Shown here piece after piece: positions 10,063 through 22,667 of a DNA stretch of 64,000 bases. The translations under genes were made by a program, and so were the position numbers. Every line of letters begins with the position of its first letter. The first letter of the stretch is position 1. A model generated the notes under the pieces. That model had not been told where the DNA came from, did not search any database, and saw only the letters and a program-made list of their open reading frames with translations. This stretch comes from Terfezia claveryi (lineage: Eukaryota; Ascomycota; Pezizomycetes; Pezizales; Pezizaceae), in NCBI GenBank assembly GCA_015179025.1, contig WHUX01000007.1, positions 1 through 64,000 on the forward strand, in the 5' to 3' direction.

Positions 10063-12418
10063 GGGGAATGGATTGCGTGGGGTTGGTTTATGATTATGAA
10101 GGTGAGATCAGATGGGATTATATGTGGAGTGGCATGGGGCGTACCAAATGTAAGTGACGTCAACAGCCATGGGAGGATACATATCACGTGCCTCAGGAAC
10201 AAGCTACAGTGCCTTGGAATTAACGAATTCTAAGCTTTTTTGTTTTCTTATTGGCCACTAGAGCAATAGTTCAAATAAATATACAAATTCCCCCCCTAAC
10301 TTTGGTGTCCAAGAAGAAATCTGCCAGATACTGTACGGCAAGGAAGTTAGTATCTACGGGCCGAATATATGAAATAGGTACATAGCACCGAAGAAGATGA
10401 GCATAGGTAAGTTCGTATTTGCTTCCCCAAGGATATTCAATAAGATAGTTCACTGTGTCAAAAAGGTAGCCCTACTGACGTTACTAAGTTTTTTTTTTTT
10501 TTTTTTTATATTGATACCCTGGTTAAAATTTATCTTATCATGCAAGCTCCTCCCGAGGTGCCAATTTGATATGGATAGATATACTTGGTTAAAGGCCTGG
10601 CGGGGAAGGGGGGCATATTGCAAGGGGCGGTTATTGGGTATTAGGGTATCAGGGTTGAATTTGGGTTGGATGTGAGGGTAACGCAGTTCGTCGCAGCACA
10701 AATTCGGCTTGAATAAGGAGGCCTAAGCTCGTCGGGGTACTCTTCAAGCCCATGACGCTGCCCCTCAGGACCTTCCCAAGAATCAAACTTGTTTTTTTTT
10801 ATTTTATTTTATTTTATTTTTTAATTTGGTTATACAACTACAATTGAGAATCGAAATCAAGATTACATTTGATTACTGGTTGTACTGTCTTTTTTTGGGC
10901 GAGATTGAATTTCATGTAGAAAATGTTCTGGTTGCGGATGGTGTGTGGCGCAGTGAGTATGCGATAATCATGATGTAATAATGGTCTAGAAAGTTGATTG
11001 TCCTCATAAAGGCTAGACACACTGTGGGGTGATTATCTTGAACGTTATGTCTAAATGATGCCATGAGACCATAATGAGTGTGTCTGATGTTGGGTGGAGG
11101 CATTGAAGCAGCGTGTGCTACCGCCGCCGGAGATTGCGTAGCGTGAATATAGTAAGTTAAGTACTTTACAGTACGAACATAGCTATATGTAGCAGCGTGT
11201 CCTTAATATGAGAGTCCTAGATAATAAAGGAATGTATACGTAGGTGCTGATTATGGCATATTTTTCATAGTAATTTAACGATTCAATACAATTTTAAATC
11301 AATTCCTACATAAGTTTCTTCCCCATCTCATCCTCAAAACTCAACTTCATCAAAGTCCATGAGTGAGTTACATACAAAAATAATTTGATATCAAGCCATT
11401 TCTCATCCACCAACTCCACTTCAACAACTGGAGGTCTTTGGGTGGCCCATACTTCTTCTGCAACGCGAGATATGAGTGGGGGAAACATGAGAGAGTAGTC
11501 TGGTATTGTCTCTTTTCGATCTGAATTTCATGTAGATCATAACGGGGGAGCTGAGCTCTATATGTGGGGGTTTCTCACATAGCGGGTGGCGTTCATGGCT
11601 TCTGTGATAGATACTGTGAAGTGATACGTTATGTGCTCACGAGGGGATAAATGGCTTGTCAAGCGCCCAGAATGTAGTGAATGTAGTGAATGCAGCTAGG
11701 AAAATATGAGTATGGACCTAAACTAGCAAGATAAGTGACAGTTCTGTTGGGAGGTCCAAAAAGTTCAAGCACTCCCTAACGGTAGGAGGTGGATGTGGTG
11801 AGCGTTACCTGCAGCAGGAGAGGGGTAAAAAAAAAAAAAACAAGAAAAAGGCAATACCTACCCAGTAGGTCTTCTACAGATCTACTCAAAAACCCCAGCA
11901 ACACGGCTTTATTTACCAAAGATACATGTGCTACCACTGCTACCAATTCTAACTATGTAATAGGGCGATATATGGGGAGATATTGGGAATACATCATGAT
12001 CTTTTTTTCGTTTTATATTAACGTGGAGAGGAAGTTTGGTATAGTAGGGGCCAGGGGGGGAGAGGGGAATAACAAGTCCCTGCAGGAAACTTCACCTGGT
12101 GAAATATAACAATCACCAGGCTAAAGGGCACACAGTTTGTTTGATTTATCTGGAGCTACACAAATAGACAGTACATTTATACAAGGCTGAAGTTATGACT
12201 ATTTGCTATGTTAACCACGGGAAATAGGATGGATGTTTGAAAGAATCTTCCTCCGCATAGTTATATTTATATAGATGGCATGTCAGAATGTTGGATCTCT
12301 TATGAAAAGGCCCAATACCGTTAACGCAGGGGGGATGTGTGTGTGTTGGAGAGGGGGGGGGGGGGGGGGGTGATTTCCGGAAGTGCTCGCAACGTTACTC
12401 ACCCAAATATTCGCCCTT

Positions 12419-12454
<36 letters not shown>

Positions 12455-13069
12455 AAAAGGCCCCAAAGTGTTGACCAGAAATCATGAGATCGAGTGTGCC
12501 GTGAAATTGGGCACAGATTCTTTCATTCACACACTGACGTGCAGGTAAGTTACTGTAAATACAAAGTTTCTCCCCCCTCTCCATAAGAAATATTTACAAT
12601 ATACGTATGCATGACCGATCCACAACCCCCCCACCCCCCCCTACCCATTTTTTTCCAAATACCAATATCCTTTTTCTCTAACCAGCCTGAGAAATCTATC
12701 TGATTTGTTTATTTACCTAACTAAATCTAAAACCGTGGGCTCTCTAACCCACAACTATTACATAACTGAATATTAATTACGTGAATAAGGCGCAAGCATC
12801 TCGCATGCACATGATAGCATGGATTATACAAGCGGGGGGGCGGGGGAGGGGGAGTAAATAGAGAGTCGCACAACAAACATCCCTCCAATTTCAGAGACCA
12901 TCACCAAAATTTGTTAATATTTCGGGTGCAAATTGTTCGCAGACCTACAGTACATACCTCCTACGCAGCCTGCGACAGGAACACCAGTACTCGAATTCTA
13001 GAGTTTTGAGGCGCGTAAGCTCAAGTATTCTTTTGTGGAACAATCCTACTCAAGGCAATAATATACACA
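10063..13069. other. no gene seen; homopolymer-rich
   Basis: No supported gene in 3 kb. Notable composition: T-run 10491-10507, a TTTTA repeat about 10792-10822, an A-run at 11827-11838, a G-run of about 18 at 12353-12370, T then A-run at 12417-12453, and G-rich 12833-12853. A frame at 11306-11488 (minus) is of ordinary composition but has no support beyond being open. Confidence 0.4.
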
Positions 13070-14737
13070 ATGTCCTGGTCCCAGTTCCATTCAATTTCAT
13101 CTTGCTCCATGTATAGGATATCCCAGGACCCACAGTTTGTACCGTGGACCACAATCCCCCTTTCCTTATTCAGTTGCGCAGTGTTGTATTTAGCTGTATC
13201 CTACCTCCTCCGGGCCCGTCATTCTAGAACAGCGGTGCCGCCCTCCACGAGGAAGATTAGTGATATATCTGGCAAAGCAATTCCCACGGAGAAAGCTGCT
13301 ACATCAACCCAGAACCCATCATCACCGGGACAAAACCAAAGACTAAATCTGCTTGGGTACATCAAATCAACAATCTCTGGTTTTGCCCCCAGCAGCTCGG
13401 CTGGGTGTGGTGTGCCGCTGCCGGAGCCACAAGCATATCCAGCTGGATTCCGGCCAAAAACAAAAGTCGAGAGAAACCAGCTCGGATTATACCCCGATTA
13501 TGCAGCACTTTCTGGGGTTCCCTGGCCAGAGGCATGTGTTGATTTTGATCCGCAGAGGGCTTTGCCGAGGCCTTATCGGCCATTTCGGTGGCCGTATCAT
13601 CAGAAAATGAGTACGTGTAAATCCCCCTGGTGCTGCCCAGTTACTGACACTTTGTCCAAGCGATGTCGAAACTAGAACCCGACTGGTGGCTCGAGCTTGA
13701 GAATACATACAAATCCAGGATAGCAGAGCGTAAGCAGTTGTACCACATCCATGGGAAGTTGATTCTTGACTCGCTTCCTGGGGAGGAGGTGAAGGCTGCG
13801 TGTAGGGAGATGATGGAGCTTGTGGTAATGTGGCTGGCCAAGCGGTATCCAAAGTGGTTTTCGTTGGTGGAGGATCGGGATGTAGCTGGGGGCAAGATAT
13901 TGGTAAACAAAATCTTGGGAACGAGTACAGAGTTGGATAACGGTCTTTCACCGCTGATGGTATTGTTAGAAAACGTATGTCCCTCTCAAGAACATTCAGA
14001 AGAGTTTCACTTTTCCTGATTTCTGTCGCAATTAGGTGCCAGAGGACTTCGCGCTCATGTTCCCCACGATCGTCCCATCCCTTGATTCAAATGAACCCCC
14101 CAAAGTTGTATATACCCTCCGCGCGGGAGTCATCTGCTCTTCAATCGGCTGGAGCCTCGGTACCAAGATCGGGTGCTCTCTCCACGATATCCATCACACA
14201 ACCGGGTCCGTCCCGCACTATGCCACAAAAATGACAGTCGCCATGGACCGCTTCTTTGCGCGGTCCCTCCCGCCCTCAAAGCCCATCCAGCGCGGATCCT
14301 GGTCCTTTGAGCTCGGGAAACCACTTTTTATTCTCCCCGGCGACGCACAGCACTGTGCAAAACGCAGCACGCAGGATCCGAGCCTCAAGCTCGAGGATCC
14401 ACATCTCAGGGTTGATTGGCAGACGATGAGGAGGCTACCGGTTTCTGGTGCGGTGTGCCTAAACTATAAAGCAGTGTTTACGGAGCTGGCGGCGTTGAGG
14501 GGGGAGAAGGGCGTGCCTGCGCTGGTGGGCAAGGTGTTGAGAGAGGGCGATCGGGAGATTCTCACGTACAAGGGGGTGTGGCATGTGGAGCATTTGATTA
14601 TTCCGACGATGGAGAGGTGGGACAGAGAGCAGCGGGAGCGCGGGGTGGTAGATTGGGAATGGGACATTAAGACGCTGGAGGACAGTCCTTTTTATGAGGG
14701 ATGGGAGGAGCGGTGGAGAGGCCGACAAGGCTTTTAG
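13070..14737 (+). CDS. DUF3445 family protein (heme-dependent oxidative N-demethylase-like), three exons, 518 aa
   Basis: Exons 13070-13610, 13661-13974 and 14036-14737. Intron 1 (50 bp) has GTACGT, a TACTGAC branch site and AAG. Intron 2 (61 bp) has GTATGT and TTAG. All phases close to 519 codons. An N-terminal membrane helix (about residues 28-45, Leu/Ala/Val rich, followed by Arg-rich RARHSR) suggests anchoring. The DUF3445 core begins near residue 170 with PFRWPYHQ and continues with LEPDWWLELENTY across intron 1, as usual for fungal members. A central RAGVICSSIGWSLGTKIG block and a C-terminal VWHVEHLIIPTMERW helix follow. The family is related to bacterial heme-dependent dimethylamine/trimethylamine demethylases; the fungal substrate is not known. 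The two clean introns and intact core support a working gene. Confidence 0.9.
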
Positions 14738-16130
14738 GTGTGCTTTTTTTTTTTTTTTTTTCCCCATTTTTGAGGGGGGCATTTGTATCATTATAACTGT
14801 GTGTGTTTTGTAGAGATAATTTTTTCAACTAAATTTTTTTGCCTTTTCTCTGCCTCCCCCCTCTCTCTCGGCAAAGAAAGCCCCTAAGCCCTGTCTGTGC
14901 CCTGTTACCCTCAGACAGAAACCAAGTCCCATTCTCCACGAAACACCACACTTTTTTATACAATCCTCCAGCGTACTTCATTTTACACTCTACACACGGC
15001 GGTGGGGTTGGGGGGAGAGTACTTTTGTCAGGATAGTGCGGTATATACATCCCTACTATATATATCAATATCTTGAAAAGTGAATAAGGAGGGCATCGTG
15101 GGAAATATACCTAGTAAGTCTTTTCTTTTCTTTTCTTTTCTTTTCTATATTCCTTTCGTGAACTAGAGAGAGAGTAATCTTTTGGACAACAATGTCTGAT
15201 GCTTGTTACTGTTACTGTAGGTCAAGTTATAAGATCTCATGTGCATGTAAAGTGAGGAAATGAGCACAAGCGAGAGCAATGAGGGACACCTCTCCTCTGT
15301 TCATGTTTGTGACTAATGATGATGTCGGAAAATCCCAATTTGTGTGTACACAAATACTTATTGTCCTCCTACGCCTAGTGGCGCAATGCCTTGCTTCCCT
15401 ATTGACTGCGCCGCCACCGGCAGTACGTATTTGCTGTTTTTCTAGTGGGGAGGCCTTATACTGCATTTGACTTGATTGCGCCTTCGCCTTCCCTGGAGGC
15501 CGAGTGCCTTTATGAAGCTCCGTGGTGTGTTGGGTATGCCAGGTGCGATTTGGATCCGGCTCCTCTGCCTACAGTGTAACCTTTGTATTTACTCTCTGGC
15601 GGCTATCAACTATACCCCTACCGCAACCTTGTTAAGGGCAGAACTACCTTACCATCCTCTCCTTCCCTTCTCCCGGGCCAGCAGGGCTGCCTCAAGAGTT
15701 GTACGAATGCCCTACATGCTCTCCATTCCGGTTTTCCTCTTACGCCCCAAGAACCCCACAAGTCTGCCCGCTATGTATCTGTCGCAGGTCGCACTGGGGT
15801 AGGGGCAACGCTCCGCGACGGCCTGATTCATGATTTGGGCATCCCAGCCGGTTGTGCCTATCTTGCGTACTTTCTAGCATTCCAGGCGCTGACTAGATGC
15901 ACCCGCGCGATTGGTATGGGAATACTCCTTGGTTTGAGTGGGCCGAGATGTTTTCCTGGCTGCGACCGGCGTCCGCTGAGGTGTGTGTGCTCTTGAGACT
16001 GTTGTGGGCCAATGCCGTTGTGCAGAAGGTTAGGTTAGAGAGATAAGTTATCCAGTAGTGCTGCCCAGCGTGGTTACACTACATATCTATGTAACCCTCA
16101 AAATACTGCAATGTGAGGTTCTCACAGAAA
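14738..16130. other. no gene supported; TTTTC repeat at 15119-15146
   Basis: A T-run (14741-14761) ends the DUF3445 transcript region. A pure TTTTC tandem repeat covers 15119-15146. Two overlapping frames at 15476-15996 have start-to-stop continuity but no recognisable domain, and their codon use is not clearly coding. Confidence 0.4.
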
Positions 16131-16132
16131 AG

Positions 16133-16240
16133 GGTCCGGTGGTCTAATGGTATGACGCCTGCTAGATAAGCTTATACGTCCAGCATGTCTGGCGCTACGG
16201 GATGAGGTTGGTGGTCTGGGTTCGAGCCCCAGCCGGATCA
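16133..16240 (+). repeat. tRNA-like / SINE-like unit with pol III A and B boxes
   Basis: Ends fold like a tRNA: a 7-bp acceptor GGTCCGG/CCGGATC plus discriminator A, a D-arm with a perfect A box (TGGTCTAATGG), a 5-bp T-arm CTGGG/CCCAG with a perfect B box (GGTTCGAGCCCC), and a T6 terminator at 16245. The middle (about 16157-16222) is too long and does not make a normal anticodon arm; it contains AGCATGTCTGGCGCTA. Two decayed relatives sharing this middle and the T-arm lie at 26961 and 50008. This favours a tRNA-derived SINE or an unusual intron-bearing tRNA family; I cannot name an anticodon. Confidence 0.6.
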
Positions 16241-16952
16241 GTTTCTTTTTTGCTTCTCTGTCTGTGACCGAGTGGCTGTGACTGAGCGGCCTGAAACCAC
16301 ATCAACTAATATAATACGATATGATACGAACCTTCCCTCTCGGAGGAGCTCATTCGTACAAGGCATACTTTTGTAGGCAAAATCGACGAATCGATTATAC
16401 TGTATGGCGAATCATAAAACCAATCTTTATATACATGATTGCTTGGGGATGGACACCCCAGGGATTCACGGAATGCGGGGTGGTAAAGCAATGTGCCACC
16501 ACAGCTCGGCATCACGATGCAGTGCACCAGTTCCACAAAACAGACTTTACTTATGTTTGTTTCAGATCGCCAGGTGGTCAGGCTCGCATAAAGGCGCATC
16601 CTCTTAACCATATCCGTGCTATAAAAGCTGGTCCCTTCGATTATATTCCGAACCTCATCATCAGCAACCCCTCCGAGACTACACGATACTGTAGAAATCC
16701 TATAATCCACTTTACGCATAAAGACTACTAGTTTACTCTGTAATACAGATACGCAATGACAGATCCTGCCCATGACGCTGGGTTCCAGACTGACCTTGAC
16801 CTTAATTTTGTAAGCCCTTTCGCCTTCCCCGTGGTACGACAGTTGCTGACTCTTGTGGGTCTGCGTGTAGTTGAACTGGTAGGTTCTATATTTTGTTCAG
16901 TTGAGCTTGAGCTCCCTTGGTCCTCTCCCTGGTGGGTGGTGCTCAATAACTC

Positions 16953-17624
16953 ATGCCTGTTGCTTATAGGGATAAGTTCCAGTTCACGTATGACGAAAAA
17001 AGCCGGATGTATACACTGGGGGAGCAACTAAGTGAGCAACTGGATGGACTGGAAGTTGTTGCTCTGGAGGAACCCAACACGAGTGAATACCCAGACATCT
17101 CAGACCTGTTACCTGACTTTCCTCTTGGCATAATACGGCCACCCCCTACCTCCCCGACTACCTGGCCACCCACTGTGTGCCAGACTTCACTACAATTTCG
17201 CGAATATGAGGTGGGGTCTTGGTCAATCCACACCACCGAGCCCGTTGGCAACGGGATTTTCAGTGTTGATCCCAAAGCGGATCCACCGCTACCGCCAATT
17301 GGCCGAAGCCACGGAAGGATCGAGCTATTGGATGACGAGCAGCCGCCAGGGCCCTTTATCATTCAGGTTGTCCAATTCAGAACGAGTGGAGAAATGTTTG
17401 CGAGGTGGGTTGACAAGGAGGGAACTGAGGTCGCGCGTTATCACGGCACAGGTATAGCCCTCAACCTCGCTATAGATATTGAGGCTGGGTTCTTCTTTGC
17501 CCCAGATAGCTGGCCTATAGCTTCTCCAGCGGGATCCGAATTGGGTGAGCCAGAAGCGGAGGAGCCGAAATCGAGTGAGCTGGAATTAAGTGAGGAGGAT
17601 ATACAGGCGTTGACGATCTCATAG
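16953..17624 (+). CDS. hypothetical acidic, proline-rich protein, 223 aa
   Basis: Not recognised. The open frame from 16953 to a TAG at 17622 is acidic with Pro-rich patches (PPPTSPTTWPP near residue 60) and an extremely Glu-rich C-terminal tail with PEAEEPKSSELELSEED. A central region with a WSIHTTEPVG stretch and a VQFRTSGEMFARW stretch looks folded. The start is uncertain. CTTATAG just before GATAAG (16963-16969) is a good acceptor, and GTAAGC at 16810 a good donor. An upstream exon from the ATG at 16772 would keep the frame, while the ATG at 16756 would not. No neighbours suggest a pathway. Confidence 0.55.
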   Translation: MPVAYRDKFQFTYDEKSRMYTLGEQLSEQLDGLEVVALEEPNTSEYPDISDLLPDFPLGIIRPPPTSPTTWPPTVCQTSLQFREYEVGSWSIHTTEPVGNGIFSVDPKADPPLPPIGRSHGRIELLDDEQPPGPFIIQVVQFRTSGEMFARWVDKEGTEVARYHGTGIALNLAIDIEAGFFFAPDSWPIASPAGSELGEPEAEEPKSSELELSEEDIQALTIS

Positions 17625-17707
17625 GTATCATAAAATCACCTGTACTGGTTTTTGGGGCTTTCAATCTTTGGATTAGGCTGTGGCGTGGGTTTGGATGGAC
17701 TTGTTGT

Positions 17708-17722
17708 TAGTCTGGTTGGCAC
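17708..17722 (+). repeat. TAGTCTGGTTGGCAC terminal-repeat motif
   Basis: Fifteen bases identical to the reverse complement of 26587-26601 and 34835-34849. Member of the dispersed TAGTCTGGTT family described in the findings. No partner can be assigned with certainty. Confidence 0.6.
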
Positions 17723-19969
17723 CTTGTTGTATGGTTTTCTTGGTTGTATCCTTCGGAGCATTGAGGCCGGCCATGGGGAGTAACATCAGTATTTAGTTAA
17801 GTACCATGAAAGAATACATTCTTTTCCGCTTGCTGTCTTTATTCCGAATTGTGCTTTCTGCGCACATCTCCTAAGGCACATCTATGATATCCCTCTTAGT
17901 GAGCACCTAGCTCAACTCGCAGTTCCAGGGCATACATTTACTTGCTTCGAACCCGACCCCGCCCCCACCACGGCGGATTTGACAGAGCCTGTTGCTGGAA
18001 TAGTTGCCATGCCTTTTGTATTGTATTTTATTCTCAGATGTCGATTGTTTATATAAAAGAATCTTTAAAAAAAAGGAAGGAATTTTTTTTCCCCAATACC
18101 TTGACTGGTGAATATGGGGGCATAGGGAGAAAGTCTGCGCAAGTTTCTGCCGGAATGAATACAGCCTGTTTTTTTTCCTTGTAAGATCAGGAAATAGTCT
18201 CTCATGATGTGGATGGAAGTGGGTTTTTTTGGAGGCAGGCTTGTAAGCGTTAGTTGGACATAGGGTTTAGGGTATAGGGCAACTCTAAAATACCCCCTTC
18301 ATTGGGTTCCTCTGCAAAAAAAGGAAATTCTTAGTCATGATCTTTATTTTAGTATGTAGACTCCAGTTATGCAGAGCACTCTATCAAAGCCTCAGGGTTT
18401 CCACCCTGCATGGCTCGTTGCTCCCTCGACAGCAAATTGTTATTTCCGCTTTGTTTTTTTCACTAGCGAACGTATCAAATGTAAAATGAACGTCAAGTCA
18501 AATACTCAGCTTGACATGATAGCCATGGCCACCAAGTGACGTCCAAGTCCCTATTTTCCGCTGATACTGGCCTACTTTGGTATTTCTGCCCCAAGTTACC
18601 TCTTAATACCCCGTGATACCTGGTGATCATCAAAGCAGCTAAAAGAGCTGTACTGTATATGCGGAACGACAATGGTCACTGCATACTTGGGCATTATGTT
18701 TGTTGGAAATATCTATGGGCCCTCCCAATTGCTGTAGGTAGAGCCATCAAAAAAGTTGGATTCCTATTTCCTTTCCCTCCTGACTTTGCAAAAGAACTCA
18801 ATCATCTTCATTTCTGATCCGCGAAGAATTAGTACAATGGAAGGCTCCCGGGGGGATCTTAACTGATGCCCCTTTCTGAGAATGTGTAGTTTCACAAACT
18901 ATAGTACGGAGGTTTGGTCATACGCTCGCACTCGTAAGGTTTTCAAGTCGGAAGGTAACATGGGTTCTATAGAAGCTCTATGGGATTAACTCAAAGGGGT
19001 CAGTGAAAATTGGACTGTTAATCACATACTCGTAAGCGTTGTTGCCAAAACCCTGGGTCAGGACTTGCACTCTTGCTCCCAGGGATTCGGCTCTAAATAT
19101 CCGTATCTAAGTCGAGTGTAGTGGTCTCGACAGTCAAGGACTAGCCTCAAGATAGAGTACATGCAGAGTACGCCATTGGGGAGTGGCACTTCAGTAATCG
19201 AGTGGCTCTAGGAGAGCTTCGTACCATGGGATCAATCCTCCGATACAGACTAATTACCAGAATAAAAATCCCACAATAGGATTCAAGATGGATAGGGCAT
19301 GAATATTCCCAAATCAGAGAGAGGTTTTTTTTGACTAACCTTTATTTGAGGAATCCTAGGACTGGAATTCTGTCATGGAGGCAGAAATACACCAACACCA
19401 GCATTTCGGTGGATTGTTGGCTCATATTCGGAGAATACAGCACACAGATGTTTTCTCATACGAGGTTTGTATGTAAAAGATTATGTGCAAATAATGTGAG
19501 TAGTTGGTCAGAGCATCCAGGACCAACCCAGCCCAGAACTCCCCAAATTCTTTGCTATAAACCTGGAAGTTGTTTGGCTAACTTCTGGGGTTTATCCACA
19601 CCACCCAATACACTCAATTAATCTAGTTCGCATACAGTAGTAATAGTATTGAGCTTTGGCACCGTGAAACTGATCCAATTTGCCCATCTTAGCGATTAAT
19701 TGTCGGAGCTATTGCAGAATCGCCAAATATGTTGTATTGTCTGCACTATTTACCTTCAATATGCCATGGTAAACAAGGTGAAGGGGATCAATAGGCAAGT
19801 AAGTACATAATTACGTTAGACATAGTAGAAACGCCACGAATGACATGTTCCCATTATCTTAACTGCACCAAGCAATGGGGATCATTGGCTCAACACTCTG
19901 GGGTGAAAATCTGTGCTAGAATTTCTGGCCATGGGGTATATATATATATATATAAATTCTAAAAAATTC

Positions 19970-20010
19970 TCATTACTCCTATGCGGTCCCATTAGGGTGA
20001 CCATGAGGAT
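19970..20010 (-). mobile_element. decayed LINE 3'-end hairpin
   Basis: CTCCTATGC, then GGTC (19985-19988), a loop with ATTAGGG, GACC (19999-20002), then ATGAGG. Same arrangement as the 3' ends near 35214, 51875 and 52613, but truncated and weakly A/T-tailed. Confidence 0.55.
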
Positions 20011-21206
20011 ATCTAAGGTACAGATGATGTGAAAAACCCACAATGACATATACTATACATACATCTCAGTACGGTCTGAAATCGAATAAGAATAATCTAA
20101 ATACAGGTTTCAAATAAATAGAATCCAAGATTTTGAAGCAGATGAGGAGAAATTGGAAGTAATATAGCAGGTTTGATAACATGACGTCGCAAAGTGAGGC
20201 TCAAATCTGTTGTTTCACAAGCTGCCAATCTCGAAGCCTGTCGAAGCCTGCACCGATGGCCGTGATACATATGTATGTAACTAGGTTCATCTTATACCAG
20301 AGAACAAGGTGGTGTCCAGGCATGAATTGTGCATGACGCAAAGCTGGAAAGCATCTGGACTTCCCAGCTGCGGGGCGATACATCCAGTCTGGGTCTGGTG
20401 ATGGATTTCCTAATAATGGCTGTTATCATGTTCCATTCACCCCGATTGGTTTTTCGCACTCCTATACAGTTCATACTCCTTTGTTGTTTGTTGCTACCAG
20501 GCCTAGGGCTCCACAGACGAACTTATTTAAAAAAAAATAAAAATAAAAATAACATCTAGTCTAGGAACTGTGCAGCGCAGCGCTGCCATCATGTTATGAA
20601 CCACAGTAGGTACAGTAGTTCGTGTCCCTGGAGACATCGTCGTGATATCGGACCCCCCCCCCTTCCATGACCAAGAACAAAATATATGCAGTAAACCGAG
20701 CCCAGTTGATATATCACAACTGCTCAACATTAATTATCACGCGCGCACGAACGGATATCGGTTCTGAGGGTGCTGAGGGTGCGCGACAGGCATGGAAATT
20801 ACGTAGAACTTTGTTTATAGTCCCAGTCCCATATGTCAATTGACGGTTAAGTAAGGAGTCGGGCAGGCAGGCACAGTACCTACAAAGTGGTCTTTCGATT
20901 GGCAGGTACAGAGTACCGTCCACCGATCATGGACTGCAAGCTTGGCCAATTGCAAGGCCGGCACAAGCTATCCCTCGGTCAACCATGCCCGGCTTGTGGC
21001 ATTTCTGTTTGTTTTCCGGTTCTCGTCTTGACGCACAACCGCATAAGAGGACAATTCCTCCCACCTTGCATCTCTTCCTCCATTTCTCCAAGACGAGGTG
21101 CTTCGCAGCTTTGCCTTCTGGATTTTATCTTCTTACTTCCTAAGTCTTAAGACAGTCGTTTCATCTCAAGATTTTCGAGCCTGGCTCTCCACAGACTACC
21201 TTCAAG

Positions 21207-21968
21207 ATGCGGTACGCAGTGGCACTTCTGCTTCTCCTTGCTGTGACTACCCATGCACGTGTTGGCCCAGCAACCTGTTTTCAGGATTGTGCCAATAAAA
21301 ACGCCCATGACACCTTCACTTGCGTTGGTCTTGATCTTCCTTGTAGGTCTACTCTTTCCTGGTGTTTTGAGATATCAATCTAGGCTATGTTGCTGACTTT
21401 GATGATAGGCTACTGTAGCCTTGACAATGGACACTTCTTGCCTAAGTTCGCCCAATGTCTGCAATCGACCTGCCCTGAAGTCTATTCGATAGGCAGGTCC
21501 TGGTTCAATACCAATTCGTGCCATCCTAAGACAAATACGCCGATCACGATCCCAGTATCCGTCGTTGTGCCAACACCAGTCATCATTGTGCCCACACCAA
21601 TCGTGCCACTAACAGTTGCCACTGTTGTGGCCACGCCAACCCCGCCAGCCACCACCACTGTTGCAACCACTACTTACACCTTCATAGAAACCGGTACAAT
21701 CACTATCACTACTGCCACCACCAGTGCTGTGACCGAAACCAGCACCATCACCCAGATATTGGACTACACCACAACCAATACCATCGTTGAACTTACTGCA
21801 TACAACACCACTATAACTTCCCCTATCACTGGCACTATTACAGGCCCCAACGCTACTTCCACTACCACCCGTGTAACAACACAAACCATAAACGACGGCA
21901 ACACCATGGGTGCCAACAAGTTGTCCTTTGCCATGGCTCTTGGTTTCGCTTGTGTATTTATTCTATAA
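21207..21968 (+). CDS. CFEM-domain, Thr-rich GPI-anchored surface protein, 231 aa
   Basis: Exons 21207-21342 and 21409-21968; the 66-bp intron (GTAGGT donor, CTGAC branch, ATAG acceptor) splits a Cys codon. A signal peptide (RYAVALLLLLAVTTHA, cut near residue 18) precedes eight cysteines spaced as in CFEM: CxxxC, ten residues, C, a conserved Asp, CxC, 13, C, 4, C, 15, C. The rest is a Thr/Val/Pro-rich stalk suited to O-glycosylation. The C-terminal hydrophobic segment after NDGNTMGANK fits a GPI signal. CFEM proteins act at the cell wall and outer membrane face, some in heme/iron capture, others in adhesion or host interaction; which applies here is not visible. Gene and splice sites look intact. 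Confidence 0.9.
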
Positions 21969-22667
21969 ATAGCTTGATATTAATCAATTGGCGGGAGAAA
22001 AGGGGGGGGGGATCAGGGGTTGAATCTCCGAATTACAAGTGTGCGGACCATCTAATGAAGTTGACGGAAAACGGATGTACCACGGATTTATTTACTATAT
22101 CTCATTTCTTCAATTCTTAAGCTATAATTTGCGGAGCTTTTCTTACCTATAGGCAATAATAATATGTTTCTGATGACTAACTGGGTTTTGGAGGGTTTAT
22201 GCGCTGGGGAAAACATGTACGGTCATTTTTCCTTTGATTAAGCGATACTCCTTCCTCTCTTGCTGCACGTAACCGGATGCTATTTAGTTGATCCTGCAGC
22301 GTGACGAAATGGAAGGCGGGAAGTTCGGATAATCCTAACTAATTTTCACTAAATGACTGTTCTTGTGCCTTGAATATATATATAGCTTGAGGTAAGGTTT
22401 CAGAACGGTAATACACAAGATTGCATTGCATTGCAGCTACCATCGTGCATTAAATCAAATATTTTACAGAAAGAAATAAAAAGCGTCGACTGGATGTAAG
22501 CAGATATGTATGTTGATATGTCAAATCATTTAACCCAATCAATATTAGTACCTTTATGTTAGGAAATTCAACCACACAACAGAGAAACGTGACGGCATCA
22601 ACAATATGGACGCTTCTGACCAACTTTTCAATCGCATCTCTAAGTATCCTCGGCAGCTACCTCTAGA
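21969..22667. other. no gene seen between convergent genes
   Basis: A G-run at 22002-22010 and an AT-rich stretch. A short ATG-initiated frame at 22606 on the plus strand ends after about 40 codons inside the end of the gene on the other strand, and I do not support it. Confidence 0.4.

Larger units (their letters stand above)
17625..21206. other. no gene seen; repeat remnants
   Basis: No supported gene in 3.5 kb. Contains one end of the TAGTCTGGTTGGCAC repeat at 17708-17722, an AT dinucleotide run at 19940-19954, a decayed LINE 3'-end hairpin at 19975-20010 (see separate entry), and an A/T run at 20527-20549. Confidence 0.4.

Noticed and set aside
15476..15996. Two overlapping frames that might encode a membrane protein
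   Set aside because: No domain, no intron signals and no single frame clearly better; one of them lacks an ATG start.
16756..16952. First exon from ATG at 16756 for the gene at 16953
   Set aside because: Splicing GTAAGC (16810) to TTATAG (16969) would bring in an immediate TAA; only the ATG at 16772 keeps the frame, and neither is proven.
18252..18280. AGGGTTTAGGGTATAGGG, telomere-like
   Set aside because: Only two or three imperfect units inside non-repetitive DNA; not a telomere or a clear interstitial array.
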